This document shows, in pieces, positions 1 through 12,036 of a stretch of 64,000 nucleotides of DNA. The stretch's first letter is position 1. The number at the start of each line of letters is the position of its first letter. A program made the translations under genes and the position numbers. Under the pieces are notes generated by a model that was not told the DNA's origin, searched no databases, and saw nothing but the letters and a program-made list of their open reading frames with translations. Source of the stretch: Coriaria nepalensis (Eukaryota > Streptophyta > Magnoliopsida > Cucurbitales > Coriariaceae); assembly GCA_027186245.1 (NCBI GenBank), contig CP114481.1:27683501-27747500 (forward strand), read 5' to 3'.

Positions 1-143
1 ACAATGCATTATTTTAGCCTTAAAGAGCATATTATTCAGTCTTTTAAGATCATGAAATTGTTTGAAAGCACTTCGAACTAATTTTATTTTAGCATTTAAA
101 ACACGACTTTCATGCATAACTTGCAATTGATCTACTGAAGGCA
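1..143. repeat. Sub-repeat S1 (143 bp)
   Basis: First third of the 421 bp trimer. Key landmarks are ttagccttaaagagcat, the cagtctttt motif followed by (c/g)a(g/t)atcatt, cacttcgaacta, and the terminal cttgcaattgatctactg. The shared order of motifs (gcatt, taaag-cat, ctttt-atcattaaa, cactt-gaa, cacgactttc, cataacttgca) lines up with S2 and S3, so the three are diverged copies of one ancestor. Type A copies usually read ctatttttgca (or ttttattttagca in some left copies), and type B copies read ctattattgca. Confidence 0.9.
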
Positions 144-153
144 ACTATGCATT
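115..153. repeat. Conserved sub-repeat junction block
   Basis: From cataac through gcatt the S1/S2 junction is nearly the same as the S2/S3 junction at 251-289 (differences: caatt/cagtt, ctact/ctatt, atgc/atac) and clearly related to the S3/S1 junction at 393-431. The interior of the three sub-repeats is much more diverged. This block therefore recurs about every 140 bp across the window. Protection by a DNA-binding protein, or a preferred exchange region, could explain it; neither can be decided here. The crossover in the 143 bp unit at 31.9 kb lies inside this block. Confidence 0.75.
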
Positions 154-279
154 CTTTTAGTGTTAAAGTCATATTATTCCATCTCTTTTACTCATTAAAT
201 CATTCTAAATCACTTCAGATGAAATTCACCTGTTAAACAGGACTTTCGTGCATAACTTGCAGTTGATCTATTGAAGGCA
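144..279. repeat. Sub-repeat S2 (136 bp)
   Basis: Second third of the trimer and the shortest. It starts actatgcat followed by a T run of about 6 to 9 bases, then tgttaaagtcat, ctcttttactcattaaatc, cacttcagacgaaattc, cataacttgcagttgatc. It differs from S1 and S3 by having ttcagacg where they have ttcgaac(t/g). Type B copies carry aaagtgat, attcgcc and gaccttcg, where type A copies carry aaagtcat, attcacc and gactttcg. One copy of the array (17.27-17.56 kb) lacks an S2-length exactly. Confidence 0.9.
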
Positions 280-421
280 ACTATACATTTACTTAGCGTT
301 AAAATCATGTCATTGAGGCTCTTCTAGTCATTAAATCATTATAAATGAATTTGAACGAATTATATTTTTGCCCTTCAAACATGATTTTCTTACATAACCT
401 GCAATTACTCTATTGAATACA
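280..421. repeat. Sub-repeat S3 (142 bp)
   Basis: Last third of the trimer. Landmarks are actatacatttacttagc, catgtcattgaggctcttc, tcattaaatcattataaat, the dyad aattcgaacgaatt, cttcaaacatgatt and cctgcaattaatctattg. S3 carries the clearest A/B diagnostic bases: aaatgaattcg, ttgccc and attttctt in type A, against aaattaattcg, ttgtcc and atttgctt in type B. Type A S3 therefore contains an EcoRI site (gaattc) and type B S3 does not. This copy has tttgaacg instead of ttcgaacg and so lacks the EcoRI site. Confidence 0.9.
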
Positions 422-3400
422 ACAATGCATTATTTTAGCCTTAAAGAGCATATCATACAGTCTTTTCAGATCATTAAACTGTTTGAAAGCACTTCGAACT
501 AATTCTATTTTCGCATTTAAAACACGACTTTCATATATAACTTGCAATTGATCTACTGAAGGCAACTATGCAATTTTTTTTGTGTTAAAGTCATATTATT
601 GCATCTCTTTTACTCATTAAATCATTCTAAAGCACTTCAGACGAAATTCACCTTTTAAACATGACTTTTGTGCATAACTTGCAGTTGATCTATTGAAGGC
701 AACTATACATTTACTTAGCATTAAAATCATGTCATTGAGGCTCTTCTAGCCATTAAATCATTATAAACGAATTCGAACGAATCATATTTTTGCCCTTCAA
801 ACATGATTTTCTTACATAACCTGCAATTTATCTAATAAAGACAACAATGCATTATTTTAGCCTTAAAGAGCATATCATTGAGTCTTTTGATATCATTAAA
901 TTGTTTGAAAGCACTGCGAACTAATTCTATTTTTGCATTTAAAACACGACTTTCATGCATAACTTGCAATTGATCTACTGAAGGCAACGATGCATTTTTT
1001 TAATGTTAAAGTCATATTATTGCATCTCTTTTACTCATTAAATCATGCTAAATCACTTCAGACGAAATTCACCTTTTAAACAGGACTTTCGTCCATAACT
1101 TGCAGTTGATCTATTGAAGGTAACTATACATTTACTTAGCCTTAAAATCATGTCATTGAGGTTCTTCTAGTCATTAAATCATTATAAATGAATTCAAACG
1201 AATTATATTTTTGCCCTTCAAACATGATTTTCTTACATAACCTGCAATTAATCAATTGAATGCAACAATGCATTATTTTAGCCTTAAAGAGCGTAATATT
1301 AAGTCTTTTCAGATCATTAAATTGTTTGAACGCACTTCGAACTAATTCTATTTTTGCATTTAAAACACGACTGTCATGTATAACTTGCAATTCATCTACT
1401 GAAGGCAACTAAGCATTTTTTTTAATGTTAAAGTCATATTATTGCATCTCTTTTACTCATTAAATCATTCTAAATAACTTCAGACGAAATTCACCTTTTA
1501 AACATGACTTTCGTGCATAACTTGCAGCCGATCTATTGAAAGCAACAATGCATTTACTTAGCCTTAAAATCATGTCCTTGAGGCTCTTCTAGCCATTAAA
1601 TCATTATAAATGAATTCTAACGAATCATATTTTTGCCCTTCAAACATGATTTTCTTACATAACCTGCAATTTATCTATTGACTACAAAAATACATTATTT
1701 TAGCCGTAAAGAGCATATCATTCAGTTTTTTCAGATCATTAAATTGTTTGAAAGCACTTCCAACTAATTCTATTTTTGCATTTAAAACACGACTTTCATG
1801 CATAACTTCCAATTGATCTACTGATGGCAACTATGCATTTTTTTAGTGTTAAAGTCATATTATTGCATCTCTTTTACTCATTAAATCATTCTAAATCACT
1901 TCAGACGAAATTCACCTTTTAAACATGACTTTCGTGCATAACTTGCAGTTGATCTATTGAAAGTCACAATGCATTTACTTAGCCTTAAAATCATGTCCTT
2001 GAGGCTCTTCTAGCCATTAAATCATTATAAATGAATTCTAACGAATCATATTTTTGCCCTTCAAACATGATTTTCTTACATAACCTGCAATTTATCTATT
2101 GAATACAAAAATGCATTATTTTAGCCTTAAAGAGCATATTATTCAGTCTTTTCAGATCATTAAATTGTTTGAAAGCACTTCGAACTAATTTTATTTTAGC
2201 ATTTAAAACACGACTTTCATGCATAACTTGCAATTGATCTACTGAAGGCAACTATGCAATTTTTTTAGTATTAAAGTCATATTATTGCATCTCTTTTACT
2301 CATTAAATCATTCTAAATCACTTCAGACGAAATTCACCTTTTAAACAGGACTTTCGTCCATAACTTGCAGTTGATCTATTGAAGGCACCTATACATTTAC
2401 TTTGCCTTAAAGTCATGTCATTGAGGCTCTTTTAGTCATTAAATCATTATAAATGAATTCGAACGAATAATATTTTTGCCCTTCAAACATGATTTTCTTA
2501 CCAAACCGGCAGTTAGTCTATTGAATACAACAATGCATTATTTTAGCCTTAAAGAGTGTATCATTATGTCTTTTCAGATCGTTAAATTGTTTGAAAGCAC
2601 TTCGAACTAATTCTATTTTCGGATTGAAAACACGACTTTCATGCATAACTTGCGATTGATCTACTGAAGGCAACTATGCAATTTTTTTAGTGTTAAAGTC
2701 ATATTATTGCATCTCTTTTACTCGTTAAATCATTCTAAATTACTTTAGACGAAATTCACCTTTTAAACAGGACTTTCGTGCATAACTTGCAGTTGATCTA
2801 CTGAAGTCAACTATGCATTTACTTAGCGTTAAAATCTTGTCATTGAGGCTCTTCTAGTCATTAAATTATTATAAATGAATTCGACGAATTATATTTTTGC
2901 CCTTCAAAAAATGATTTTCTTACATAACCTGCAATTACTCTATTGAATACAACAATGCATTATTTTAGCCTTAAAGAGTGTATCATTCAATCTTTTGATA
3001 TCATTAAATTGTTTGACAGTACTTTGAACTAATTCTATTTTTTGATTTAAAACACGACTGTCATGCATAACTTGCAATTCATCTACAGAAGGCAACTAAG
3101 CATTTTTTTTAATGTTAAAGTCATATTATTGCATCTCTTTTACTCATTAAATCATTCTAAATCACTTCAGACGAAATTCACCTTTTAAACAGGACTTTCG
3201 TGCATAACTTGCAGTTGATCTATTGAAGTCAACTATGCATTTACTTAGCGTTAAAATCTTGTCATTGAGGCTCTTCTAGTCATTAAATCATTATAAATGA
3301 ATTCGAACGAATTATATTTTTGCCCTTTAAACATGATTTTCTTATATGACCTGCAATTAATCTATTGAATACAACAATGCATTATGTTAGCCTTAAAGAG

Positions 3401-3749
3401 CATATCATTCAGTCTTTTCAGATCATTAAATTGTTTGAAAGCACTTCGAACTAATTTTATTTGAGCATTTAAAACACGACTTTCATGCATAACTTGCAAT
3501 TGATCTACTGAAGGCAACTATGCATTTTTTTAGTGTTAAAATCATATTATTGCATCTCTTTTACTCATTAAATCATTCTAAATCACTTCAGATGAAATTC
3601 ACCTTTTAAACATGACATTCGTGCATAACTTGCAGTTGATCTATTGAAGGCAACTATACATTTACTTAGCGTTAAAATCATGTCATTGAGGATCTTCTAG
3701 TCATTAAATCATTATAAATGAATTCGAACGAATTATATTTTTGCCCTTC

Positions 3750-5215
3750 AAACATGATTTTCCTACATAACCTGCAATTACTCTATTGAATACAACAATG
3801 CATTATTTTAGCCTTAAAGAGCATATCATACAGTCTTTTCAGCTCATTAAACTGTTTGAAAGCACTTCGAACTAATTTTATTTTAGCATTTAAAACACGA
3901 CTTTCATGCATAACTTGGAATTGATCTACTGAAGGCAACTATGCATTTTTTTAGTGTTAAAGTCATATTATTGCATCTCTTTTACTCAGTAAATCATTCA
4001 AAATCAGTTTAGATGAAAAGCACCTTTTAAACAGGACTTTCGTGCATAACTTGCAGTTGATCTATTGAAGTCAACTATGCATTTACTTAGCATTAAAATC
4101 ATGTCATTGAGGCTCTTCTAGTCATTAAATCATTATAAATGAATTCGAACAAATTATATTTTTGCCCTTCAAACATGATTTTCTTACATAACCTGCAATT
4201 AATCAATTGAATGCAACAATGCATTATTTTAGCCTTAAAGAGCGTATCATTAAGTCTTTTCAGATCATTAAATTGTTTGAAAGCACTTCGAACTAATTCA
4301 ATTATTGCATTTAAAACACGACTTTCATGCATAACTTGCGATTGATCTACTGAAGCCAACTATGCATTTTTTTAGTGATGAAGTCATATTATTGCATCCC
4401 TTTTACTCATTAAATCATTCTAAATCAGTTCAGATGAAACTCACCTTTTAAACATGACTTTCGTGCATAACTTGCAGTTGATCTATTGAAGGCAATTGTG
4501 CATTTACTTAGCGTTAAAATCATGTCATTGAGGCTCTTCTAGTCATTAAATTATTATAAATGAATTCGAACGAATTATATTTTTGCCCTTCAAACATGAT
4601 TTTCTTACATAACCTGCAATTACTATATTGAATACAACAATCCATTATTTTAGCCTTAAAGAGCATATCATACAGTCTTTTCAGATCATTAAACTGTTTG
4701 AAAGCACTTCGAACTAATTTTATTTTAGCATTTAAAACACGACTTTCATGCATAATTTGCAATTGATCTACTGAAGGCAACTATGCATTTTTTTAGTGTT
4801 AAAGTCATATTATTGCATCTCTTTTACTCATTAAATCATTCTAAATCACTTCAGACGAAATTCACCTTTTAAACAGGACATTCATGCATAACTTGCAGTT
4901 GATCAATTGAAGGTAATTATACATTTACTTTGCCTTAAAATCATGTCATTGAGGTTCTTCTAGTCATTAAATCATTATAAATGAATTCGAACAAATTATA
5001 TTTTTTCCCTTCAAACATGATTTTCTTACATAACCTGCAATTAATCAATTCAATGCAACAATGCATTATTTTAGCCTTAAAGAGCGTATCATTAAGTCTT
5101 TTCAGATCATTAAATTGTTTGAAAGCACTTCGAACTAAGTCTATTTTCGCATTTAAAACACGACTTTCATGCATAACTTGCAATTGATCTACTGAAGGCA
5201 ACTATGCATTTTTTT
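3750..5215. repeat. Block copied at 6,276-7,741 (6-unit offset)
   Basis: Rare variants recur 2,526 bp (6 x 421) downstream in the same order: cagtttagatgaaaag at 4,005 and 6,531, and gatcaattgaaggtaatt near 4,900 and 7,427. A few private differences separate the copies, for example aatccatta at about 4,640 against aatgcatta. To the left the two copies differ (atgtcattgaggatc against acgtcattgaggctc), and to the right they part at about 5.3 kb (ttgaaatcatgtgatt against ttaaaatcatgtcatt). This marks a shared ancestral 6-unit period. Confidence 0.75.
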
Positions 5216-5339
5216 AATGATGAAGTCATATTATTGCATCCCTTTTACTCATGAAATCATTCTAAATCACTTCAGATGAAATTCACCTTTTAAACATGAC
5301 TTTCGTGCATAACTTGCAGTTGATCTATTGAAGGCAACT

Positions 5340-5650
5340 ATAGATTTACTTAGCGTTGAAATCATGTGATTGAGGGTCTTCTAGTCATTAAATCATTATA
5401 AATGAATTCGAACGAATTATAGTTTTGCCCGTCAAACATGATTTTCTTACATAACCTGCAATTAATCTATTGAATACAACAATGCATTATTTTAGCCTTA
5501 AAGAGCATATTATTCAGTCTTTTCGGATCATTAAATTGTTTGAAAGCACTTCGAACTAATTTTATTTTACCATTTAAAACACGACTTTCACCCATAACTT
5601 GCAATTGATCTACTGAAAGCAACTATGCATTTTTTTAGTGTTAAAGTCAT
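5340..5650. repeat. Segment copied at about 8,286-8,596 (7-unit offset)
   Basis: The rare string agttttgcccgtc is at 5,421 and again at 8,367, 2,946 bp later (7 units within 1 bp). The copies also share gttgaaatcatgtgatt, cggatcattaaattg and ttaccatttaaaacacg. Small differences (tcacccataac against tcatccataac) show they are not identical. The partner lies in a run of very similar adjacent units at 8.2-9.4 kb. Confidence 0.65.
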
Positions 5651-6275
5651 ATTATTGCATCTCTTTTACTCATTAAATCATTCTAAATCACTTCAGATGA
5701 AATTCACCTTTTAAACATGACTTTCGTGCATAACTTGTAGTTGATCTATTGAAGGCAACTATACATTTACTTAGCGTTAAAATCATGTGATTGAGGCTCT
5801 TCTAGTCACTAAATCATTATAAATGAATTCGAACGAATTATATTTTTGCCCGTCAAACATGATTTTCTTACATAACCTGCAATTAATCTATTGAATACAA
5901 CAATGCATTATTTTAGCCTTAAAGAGCGTATCATTAAGTCTTTTCAGATCATTAAATTGTTTGAAAGCACTTCGAACTATGTCTATTTTCGCATTTAAAA
6001 CACGACTTTCATGCATAACTTGCAATTGATCTACTGAAGGCAACTATGCATTTTTTTAGTGATGAAGTCATATTATTGCATCCCTTTTACTCATGAAATC
6101 ATTCTAAATCACTTCAGATGAAATTCACCTTTTAAACATGACTTTCGTGCATAACTTGCAGTTGATCTATTGAAGGCAACTATGCATTTACTTAGCATTA
6201 AAATCACGTCATTGAGGCTCTTCTAGTCACTAAATCATTATAAATGAATTCGAACGAATTATATTTTTGCCCTTC

Positions 6276-7741
6276 AAACATGATTTTCTTACATAACCTG
6301 CAATTACTCTATTGAATACAACAATGCATTATTTTAGCCTTAAAGAGCATATCATACAGTCTTTTCAGATCATTAAACTGTTTGAAAGCACTTCGAACTA
6401 ATTTTATTTTAGCATTTAAAACACGACTTTCATGCATAACTTGGAATTGATCTACTGATGGCAACTATGCATTTTTTTAGTGTTAAAGTCATATTATTGC
6501 ATCTCTTTTACTCAGTAAATCATTCAAAATCAGTTTAGATGAAAAGCACCTTTTAAACAGGACTTTCGTGCATAACTTGCAGTTGATCTATTGAAGTCAA
6601 CTATGCATTTACTTAGCGTTAAAATCATGTCATTGAGGCTCTTCTAGTCATTAAATCATTATAAATGAATTCGAACAAATTATATTTTTGCCCTTCAAAC
6701 ATGATTTTCTTACATAACCTGCAATTAATCAATTGAATGCAACAATGCATTATTTTAGCCTTAAAGTGCGTATCATTAAGTCTTTTCAGATCATTAAATT
6801 GTTTGAAAGCACTTCGAACTAATTCAATTATTGCATTTAAAACACGACTTCATGCATAACTTGCGATTGATCTACTGAAGCCAACTATGCATTTTTTTAG
6901 TGATGAAGTCATATTATTGCATCCCTTTTAGTCATTAAATCATTCTAAATCACTTCAGATGAAATTCACCTTTTAAACATGACTTTCGTGCATAACCTGC
7001 AGTTGATCTATTGAAGGCAGCTGTGCATTTACTTAGCGTTAAAATCATGTCATTGAGGCTCTTCTAGTCATTAAATTATTATAAATGAATTCGAACGAAT
7101 TATATTTTTGCCCTTCAAACATGATTTTCTTACATAACCTGCAATTACTCTATTGAATACAACAATGCATTATTTTAGCCTTAAAGAGCATATCATACAG
7201 TCTTTTCAGATCATTAAACTGTTTGAAAGCACTTCGAACTAATTTTATTTTAGCATTTAAAACACGACTTTCATGCATAACTTGCAATTGATCTACTGAA
7301 GGCAACTATGCATTTTTTTAGTGTTAATGTCATATTATTGCATCTCTTTTACTCATTAAATCATTTTAAATCACTTCAGACGAAATTCACCTTTTAAACA
7401 AGACATTCATGCATAACTTGCAGTTGATCAATTGAAGGTAATTATACATTTACTTAGCGTTAAAATCATGTCATTGAGGTTCTTCTTGTCATTAAATCAT
7501 TATAAATGAATTCGAACAAATTATATTTTTGCCCTTCAAACATGATTTTCTTACATAACCTGCAATTAATCAATTCAATGCAACAATGCATTATTTTAGC
7601 CTTAAAGAGCGTATCATTAAGTCTTTTCAGATCATTAAATTGTTTGAAAGCACTTCGAACTAAGTCTATTTTCGCATTTAAAACATGACTTTCATGCATA
7701 ACTTGCAATTGATCTACTGAAGGCAACTATGCATTTTTTTA
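6276..7741. repeat. Second copy of the 3.75-5.22 kb block
   Basis: Partner of the block at 3,750-5,215, offset 2,526 bp. It shares cagtttagatgaaaag (6,531) and the gatcaattgaaggtaatt variant. The unit at its right end keeps an open minus-strand frame for the same reason as its partner: the common ctattg is caattc here. That frame is a shadow of the repeat and not a gene. Confidence 0.75.
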
Positions 7742-8285
7742 GTGATGAAGTCATATTATTGCATCCCTTTTACTCATTAAATCATTCTAAATCACTTCAG
7801 ATGAAATTCACCTTTTAAACATGACTTTCGTGCATAACTTGCAGTTGATCTATTGAAGGCAACTATGCATTTACTTAGCATTAAAATCATGTCATTGAGG
7901 CTCTTCTAGTCACTAAATCATTATAAATGAATTCGATCGAATTATATTTTTGCCCGTCAAACATGATTTTCTTACATAACCTGCAATTAATCTATTGAAT
8001 ACAACAATGCATTATTTTAGCCTTAAAGAGCATATTATTCAGTCTTTTCAGATTATTAAATTGTTTGAAAGCACTTCGAACTAATTTTATTTTACCATTT
8101 AAAACACGACTTTCGTGCATAACTTGCAATTGATCTACTGAAGGCAGCTATGCATTTTTTCAGTGATGAAGTCATATTATTGCATCCCTTTTACTCATTA
8201 AATCATTCTAAATCACTTCAGATGAAATTCATTTTTTAAACATGACTTTCGTGCATAACTTGCAGTTGATCTATTGAAGGCAACT

Positions 8286-9440
8286 ATGCATTTACTTAGC
8301 GTTGAAATCATGTGATTGAGGCTCTTCTAGTCATTAAATCATTATAAATGAATTCGAACGAATTATAGTTTTGCCCGTCAAACATGATTTTCTTACATAA
8401 CCTGCAATTAATCTATTGAATACAACAATGCATTATTTTAGCCTTAAAGAGCATATTATTCAGTCTTTTCGGATCATTAAATTGTTTGAAAGCACTTCGA
8501 ACTAATTTTATTTTACCATTTAAAACACGACTTTCATCCATAACTTGCAATTGATCTACTGAAAGCAACTATGCATTTTTTTAGTGTTAAAGTCATATTA
8601 TTGCATCTCTTTTACTCATTAAATCATTCTAAATCACTTCAGATGAAATTCACCTTTTAAACATGACTTTCGTGCATAACTTGTAGTTGATCTATTGAAG
8701 GCAACTATAGATTTACTTAGCGTTGAAATCATGTGATTGAGGCTCTTCTAGTCATTAAATCATTATAAATGAATTCGAACGAATTATATTTTTGCCCGTC
8801 AAACATGATTTTCTTACATAGCCTGCAATTAATCTATTGAATACAACAATGCATTATTTTAGCCTTAAAGAGCATATTATTCAGTCTTTTCAGATCATTA
8901 AATTGTTTGAAAGCACTTCGAACTAATTTTATTTTACCATTTAAAACACGACTTTCATCCATAACTTGCAATTGATCTACTGAAAGCAACTATGCATTTT
9001 TTTAGTGTTAAAGTCATATTATTGCATCTCTTTTACTCATTAAATCATTCTAAATCACTTCAGATGAAATTCACCTTTTAAACATGACTTTCGTGCATAA
9101 CTTGTAGTTGATCTATTGAAGGCAACTATACATTTACTTAGCGTTAAAATCATGTGATTGAGGCTCTTCTAGTCACTAAATCATTATAAATGAATTCGAA
9201 CGAATTATATTTTTGCCCGTCAAACATGATTTTCTTACATAGCCTGCAATTAATCTATTGAATACAACAATGCATTATTTTAGCCTTAAAGAGCATATTA
9301 TTCAGTCTTTTCAGATCATTAAATTGTTTGAAAGCACTTCGAACTAATTTTATTTTACCATTTAAAACACGACTTTCGTGCATAACTTGCAATTGATCTA
9401 CTGAAGGCAACTATGCATTTTTTTAGTGATGAAGTCATAT
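8286..9440. repeat. Run of near-identical adjacent 421 bp units
   Basis: Adjacent units here share uncommon variants at exactly one unit spacing. The form agcctgcaatt (elsewhere aacctgcaatt) is at 8,820 and 9,241, together with ttgcccgtc, ttaccatttaaaacacg and gtagttgatc. This is local homogenisation at single-unit scale, unlike the multi-unit blocks on either side. Confidence 0.65.
9418..9424. repeat. T-run in S2 (length-variable)
   Basis: Representative of the T tract after actatgca at the start of S2. It is 7 T here and about 6 to 9 T in other units. Changes in its length explain most of the one- to four-base departures from exact multiples of 421 between distant copies. Confidence 0.7.
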
Positions 9441-9509
9441 TATTGCATCCCTTTTACTCATTAAATCATTCTAAATCACTTCAGATGAAATTCACCTTTT
9501 AAACATGAC

Positions 9510-12036
9510 TTTCGTGCATAACTTGCAGTTGATCTATTGAAGGCAACTATGCATTTACTTAGCATTAAAATCACGTCATTGAGGCTCTTCTAGTCACTAA
9601 ATCATTATAAATGAATTCGAACGAATTATATTTTTGCCCTTCAAACATGATTTTCTTTCATAACCTGCAATTACTCTATTGAATACAACAATGCATTATT
9701 TTAGCCTTAAAGAGCATATTATTCAGTCTTTTCAGATTATTAAATTGTTTGAAAGCACTTCGAACTAATTTTATTTTACCATTTAAAACACGACTTTCGT
9801 GCATAACTTGCAATTGATCTACTGAAGGCAACTATGCATTTTTTTCAGTGATGAAGTCATATTATTGCATCCCTTTTACTCATTAAATCATTCTAAATCA
9901 CTTCAGAAGAAATTCATTTTTTAAACATGACTTTCGTGCATAACTTGTAGTTGATCTATTGAAGGCAACTATGCATTTACTTAGCATTAAAATCACATCA
10001 TTGAGGCTCTTCTAGTCACTAAATCATTATAAATGAATTCGAACGAATTATATTTTTGCCCTTCAAACATGATTTTCTTACATAACCTGCAATTAATCTA
10101 TTGAATACAACAATGCATTATTTTAGCCTTAAAGAGCATATTATTCAGTCTTTTCGGATCATTAAATTGTTTGACAGCACTTCGAACTAATTTTATTTTA
10201 CCATTTTAAACACGACTTTCATGCATAACTTGCAATTGATCTATTGAAAGCAACTATGCATTTTTTTAGTGTTAAAGTCATATTATTGCATCTCTTTTAC
10301 TCATTAAATCATTCTAAATCACTTCAGATGAAATTCACCTTTTAAACATGACTTTCGTGCATAACTTGCAGTTGATCTATTGAAGGCAACTATGCATTTA
10401 CTTAGCATTAGAATCATGTCATTGAGGCTCTTCTAGTCACTAAATCATTATAAATGAATTCGAACGAATTATATTTTTGCCCTTCAAACATGATTTTCTT
10501 ACATAACCTGCAATTACTCTATTGAATACAACAATGCATTATTTTAGCCTTAAAGAGCATATTATTCAGTCTTTTCGGATCATTAAATTGTTTGAAAGCA
10601 CTTCGAACTAATTCTATTTTACCATTTAAAACACGATTTCATGCATAACTTGCAATTGATCTACTGAAGGGACCTATGCATTTTTTTAGTGTTAAAGTCA
10701 TATTATTGCATCTCTTTTACTCATTAAATCATTCTAAATCATTTCAGATGAAATTCACCGTTTAAACATGACTTTCGTGCATAACTTGCAGTTGATCTAT
10801 TGAAGGCAACTATACATTTACTTAGAGTTAAAATCATGTCATTGAGGCTCTTCTAGTCATTAAATCATTATAAATGAATTCGAACGAATTATATTTTTGC
10901 CCGTCAAACTGATTTTCTTACATAACCTGCAATTAATCTACTGAATACAACAATGCATTATTTTAGCCTTAAAGACCATATCATTCAGTCTTTTCCGATC
11001 ATTAAATTGTTTGAAAGCACTTCGAACTAATTCTATTTTCGCATTTAAAACACGACTTTCATGCATAATTTGCAATTGATCTACTGAAGGCAACTATGCA
11101 TTTTTTTTATTGTTAAAGTCATATTATTGCATCTCTTTTACTCATTAAATCATTCTAAATCATTTCGGATGAAATTCACCTTTTAAACATGACTTTCGTG
11201 CATAACTTGTAGTTGATCTATTGAAGGCAACTATACATTTACTTAGAGTTAAAATCATGTCATTGAGGCTCTTCTAGTCATTAAATCATTCTAAATGAAT
11301 TCGAACGAATTATATTTTTGCCCTTCAAACATGCTTTTCTTACATAACTTGAAATTAATCTATTGAAGACAACAATGCATTATTTTAGCCTTAAAGAGCA
11401 TAGCATTCAGTCTTTTGATATCATTAAATTGTTTGAAAGCACCTCGCACTAATTCTATTTTTGGATTTAAAACACAACTTTCATGCATAACTTGCCATTG
11501 ATCTACTGATGGCAACTATGCATTTTTTTAGTGTTAAAGTCATATTATTGCATCTCTTTTACTCATTAAATCATTCTAAATCACTTCAGACGAAATTCAC
11601 CTTTTAAACATGACTTTCATGCATAACTTGCAGTTGATTTATTGAAGGCAACTATACATTTACTTAGCCTTAAAATCATGTCATTGAGGCTCTTCTAGCC
11701 ATTAAATCATTATAAACAAATTCGAACGACTCATATTTTTGCCCTTCAAACATGATTTTCTTACATAACCTGCAATTAATCTATTGAATACAACAATGCA
11801 TTATTTTAGCCTTAAAGAGCATATTATTCAGTCTTTTCGGATCATTAAATTGTTTGAAAGCACTTCGAACTAAGTCTATTTTCGCATTTAAAACACGACT
11901 TTCATGCATAACTTGCAATTGATCTACTGAAGGCAACTATGCATTTTTTTAGTGATGAAGTCATATTATTGCATCCCTTTTACTCATTAAATCATTCTAA
12001 ATCGCTTCAGACGAAATTCACCTTTTAAACATGACT
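9510..12036. repeat. 6-unit higher-order repeat, copy 1 (2,526 bp)
   Basis: First of two tandem copies of a 6-unit block. Diagnostic strings recur 2,526 bp later without change at every place compared: ctttcataac (9,655/12,181), gaagaaattcatttttta, ttgacagcacttcg, ccattttaaacacg, cgtcaaactgatt with a missing base (10,902/13,428), catttcggatg, atgcttttcttac and gaacgactcat. The left edge is set by ctaaatcac...gatgaa here against ctaaatcgc...gacgaa at the equivalent place. No difference was seen inside, so the duplication is very recent or an assembly effect. Confidence 0.85.

Larger units (their letters stand above)
1..421. repeat. Representative 421 bp unit (trimer S1-S2-S3)
   Basis: First complete unit in the window, used here to define the phase. 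It runs from acaatgcatt at 1 to the base before the next acaatgcatt at 422. It splits into three related parts of 143, 136 and 142 bp, each beginning with a form of ac(t/a)at(g/a)catt and ending with a form of gatctattgaaggca. The choice of start is arbitrary, as in any tandem repeat. The strand is also arbitrary because no transcription signal is evident. This copy has a few private changes, for example gaatttgaacg where most type A units have gaattcgaacg. Confidence 0.95.

Noticed and set aside
1148..1408. Recurrent minus-strand open frame of 75 to 88 codons with Cys-rich text (CCIQ...NCRLCK), for example at 1,148, 4,099, 4,520, 4,941, 7,466, 18,281, 26,210, 30,424, 32,258, 43,210, 52,893 and 53,735
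   Set aside because: The frame crosses S3 and S1 of the satellite. The common form ctattgaat reads as an in-frame TAG on the minus strand. The frame is open only where that triplet has mutated, and differently each time (caattg, atattg, cgattg, ctgctg). Only about a dozen of ~152 units have it. It is a chance by-product and not a gene family.
4981..5187. Plus-strand open frames of 60 to 68 codons, also at 7,506, 51,671, 53,354, 60,507 and 61,772
   Set aside because: Same S3-S1 interval read on the other strand. They open only in copies with chance substitutions, show no start context, and have no codon-level constraint different from neighbouring units.
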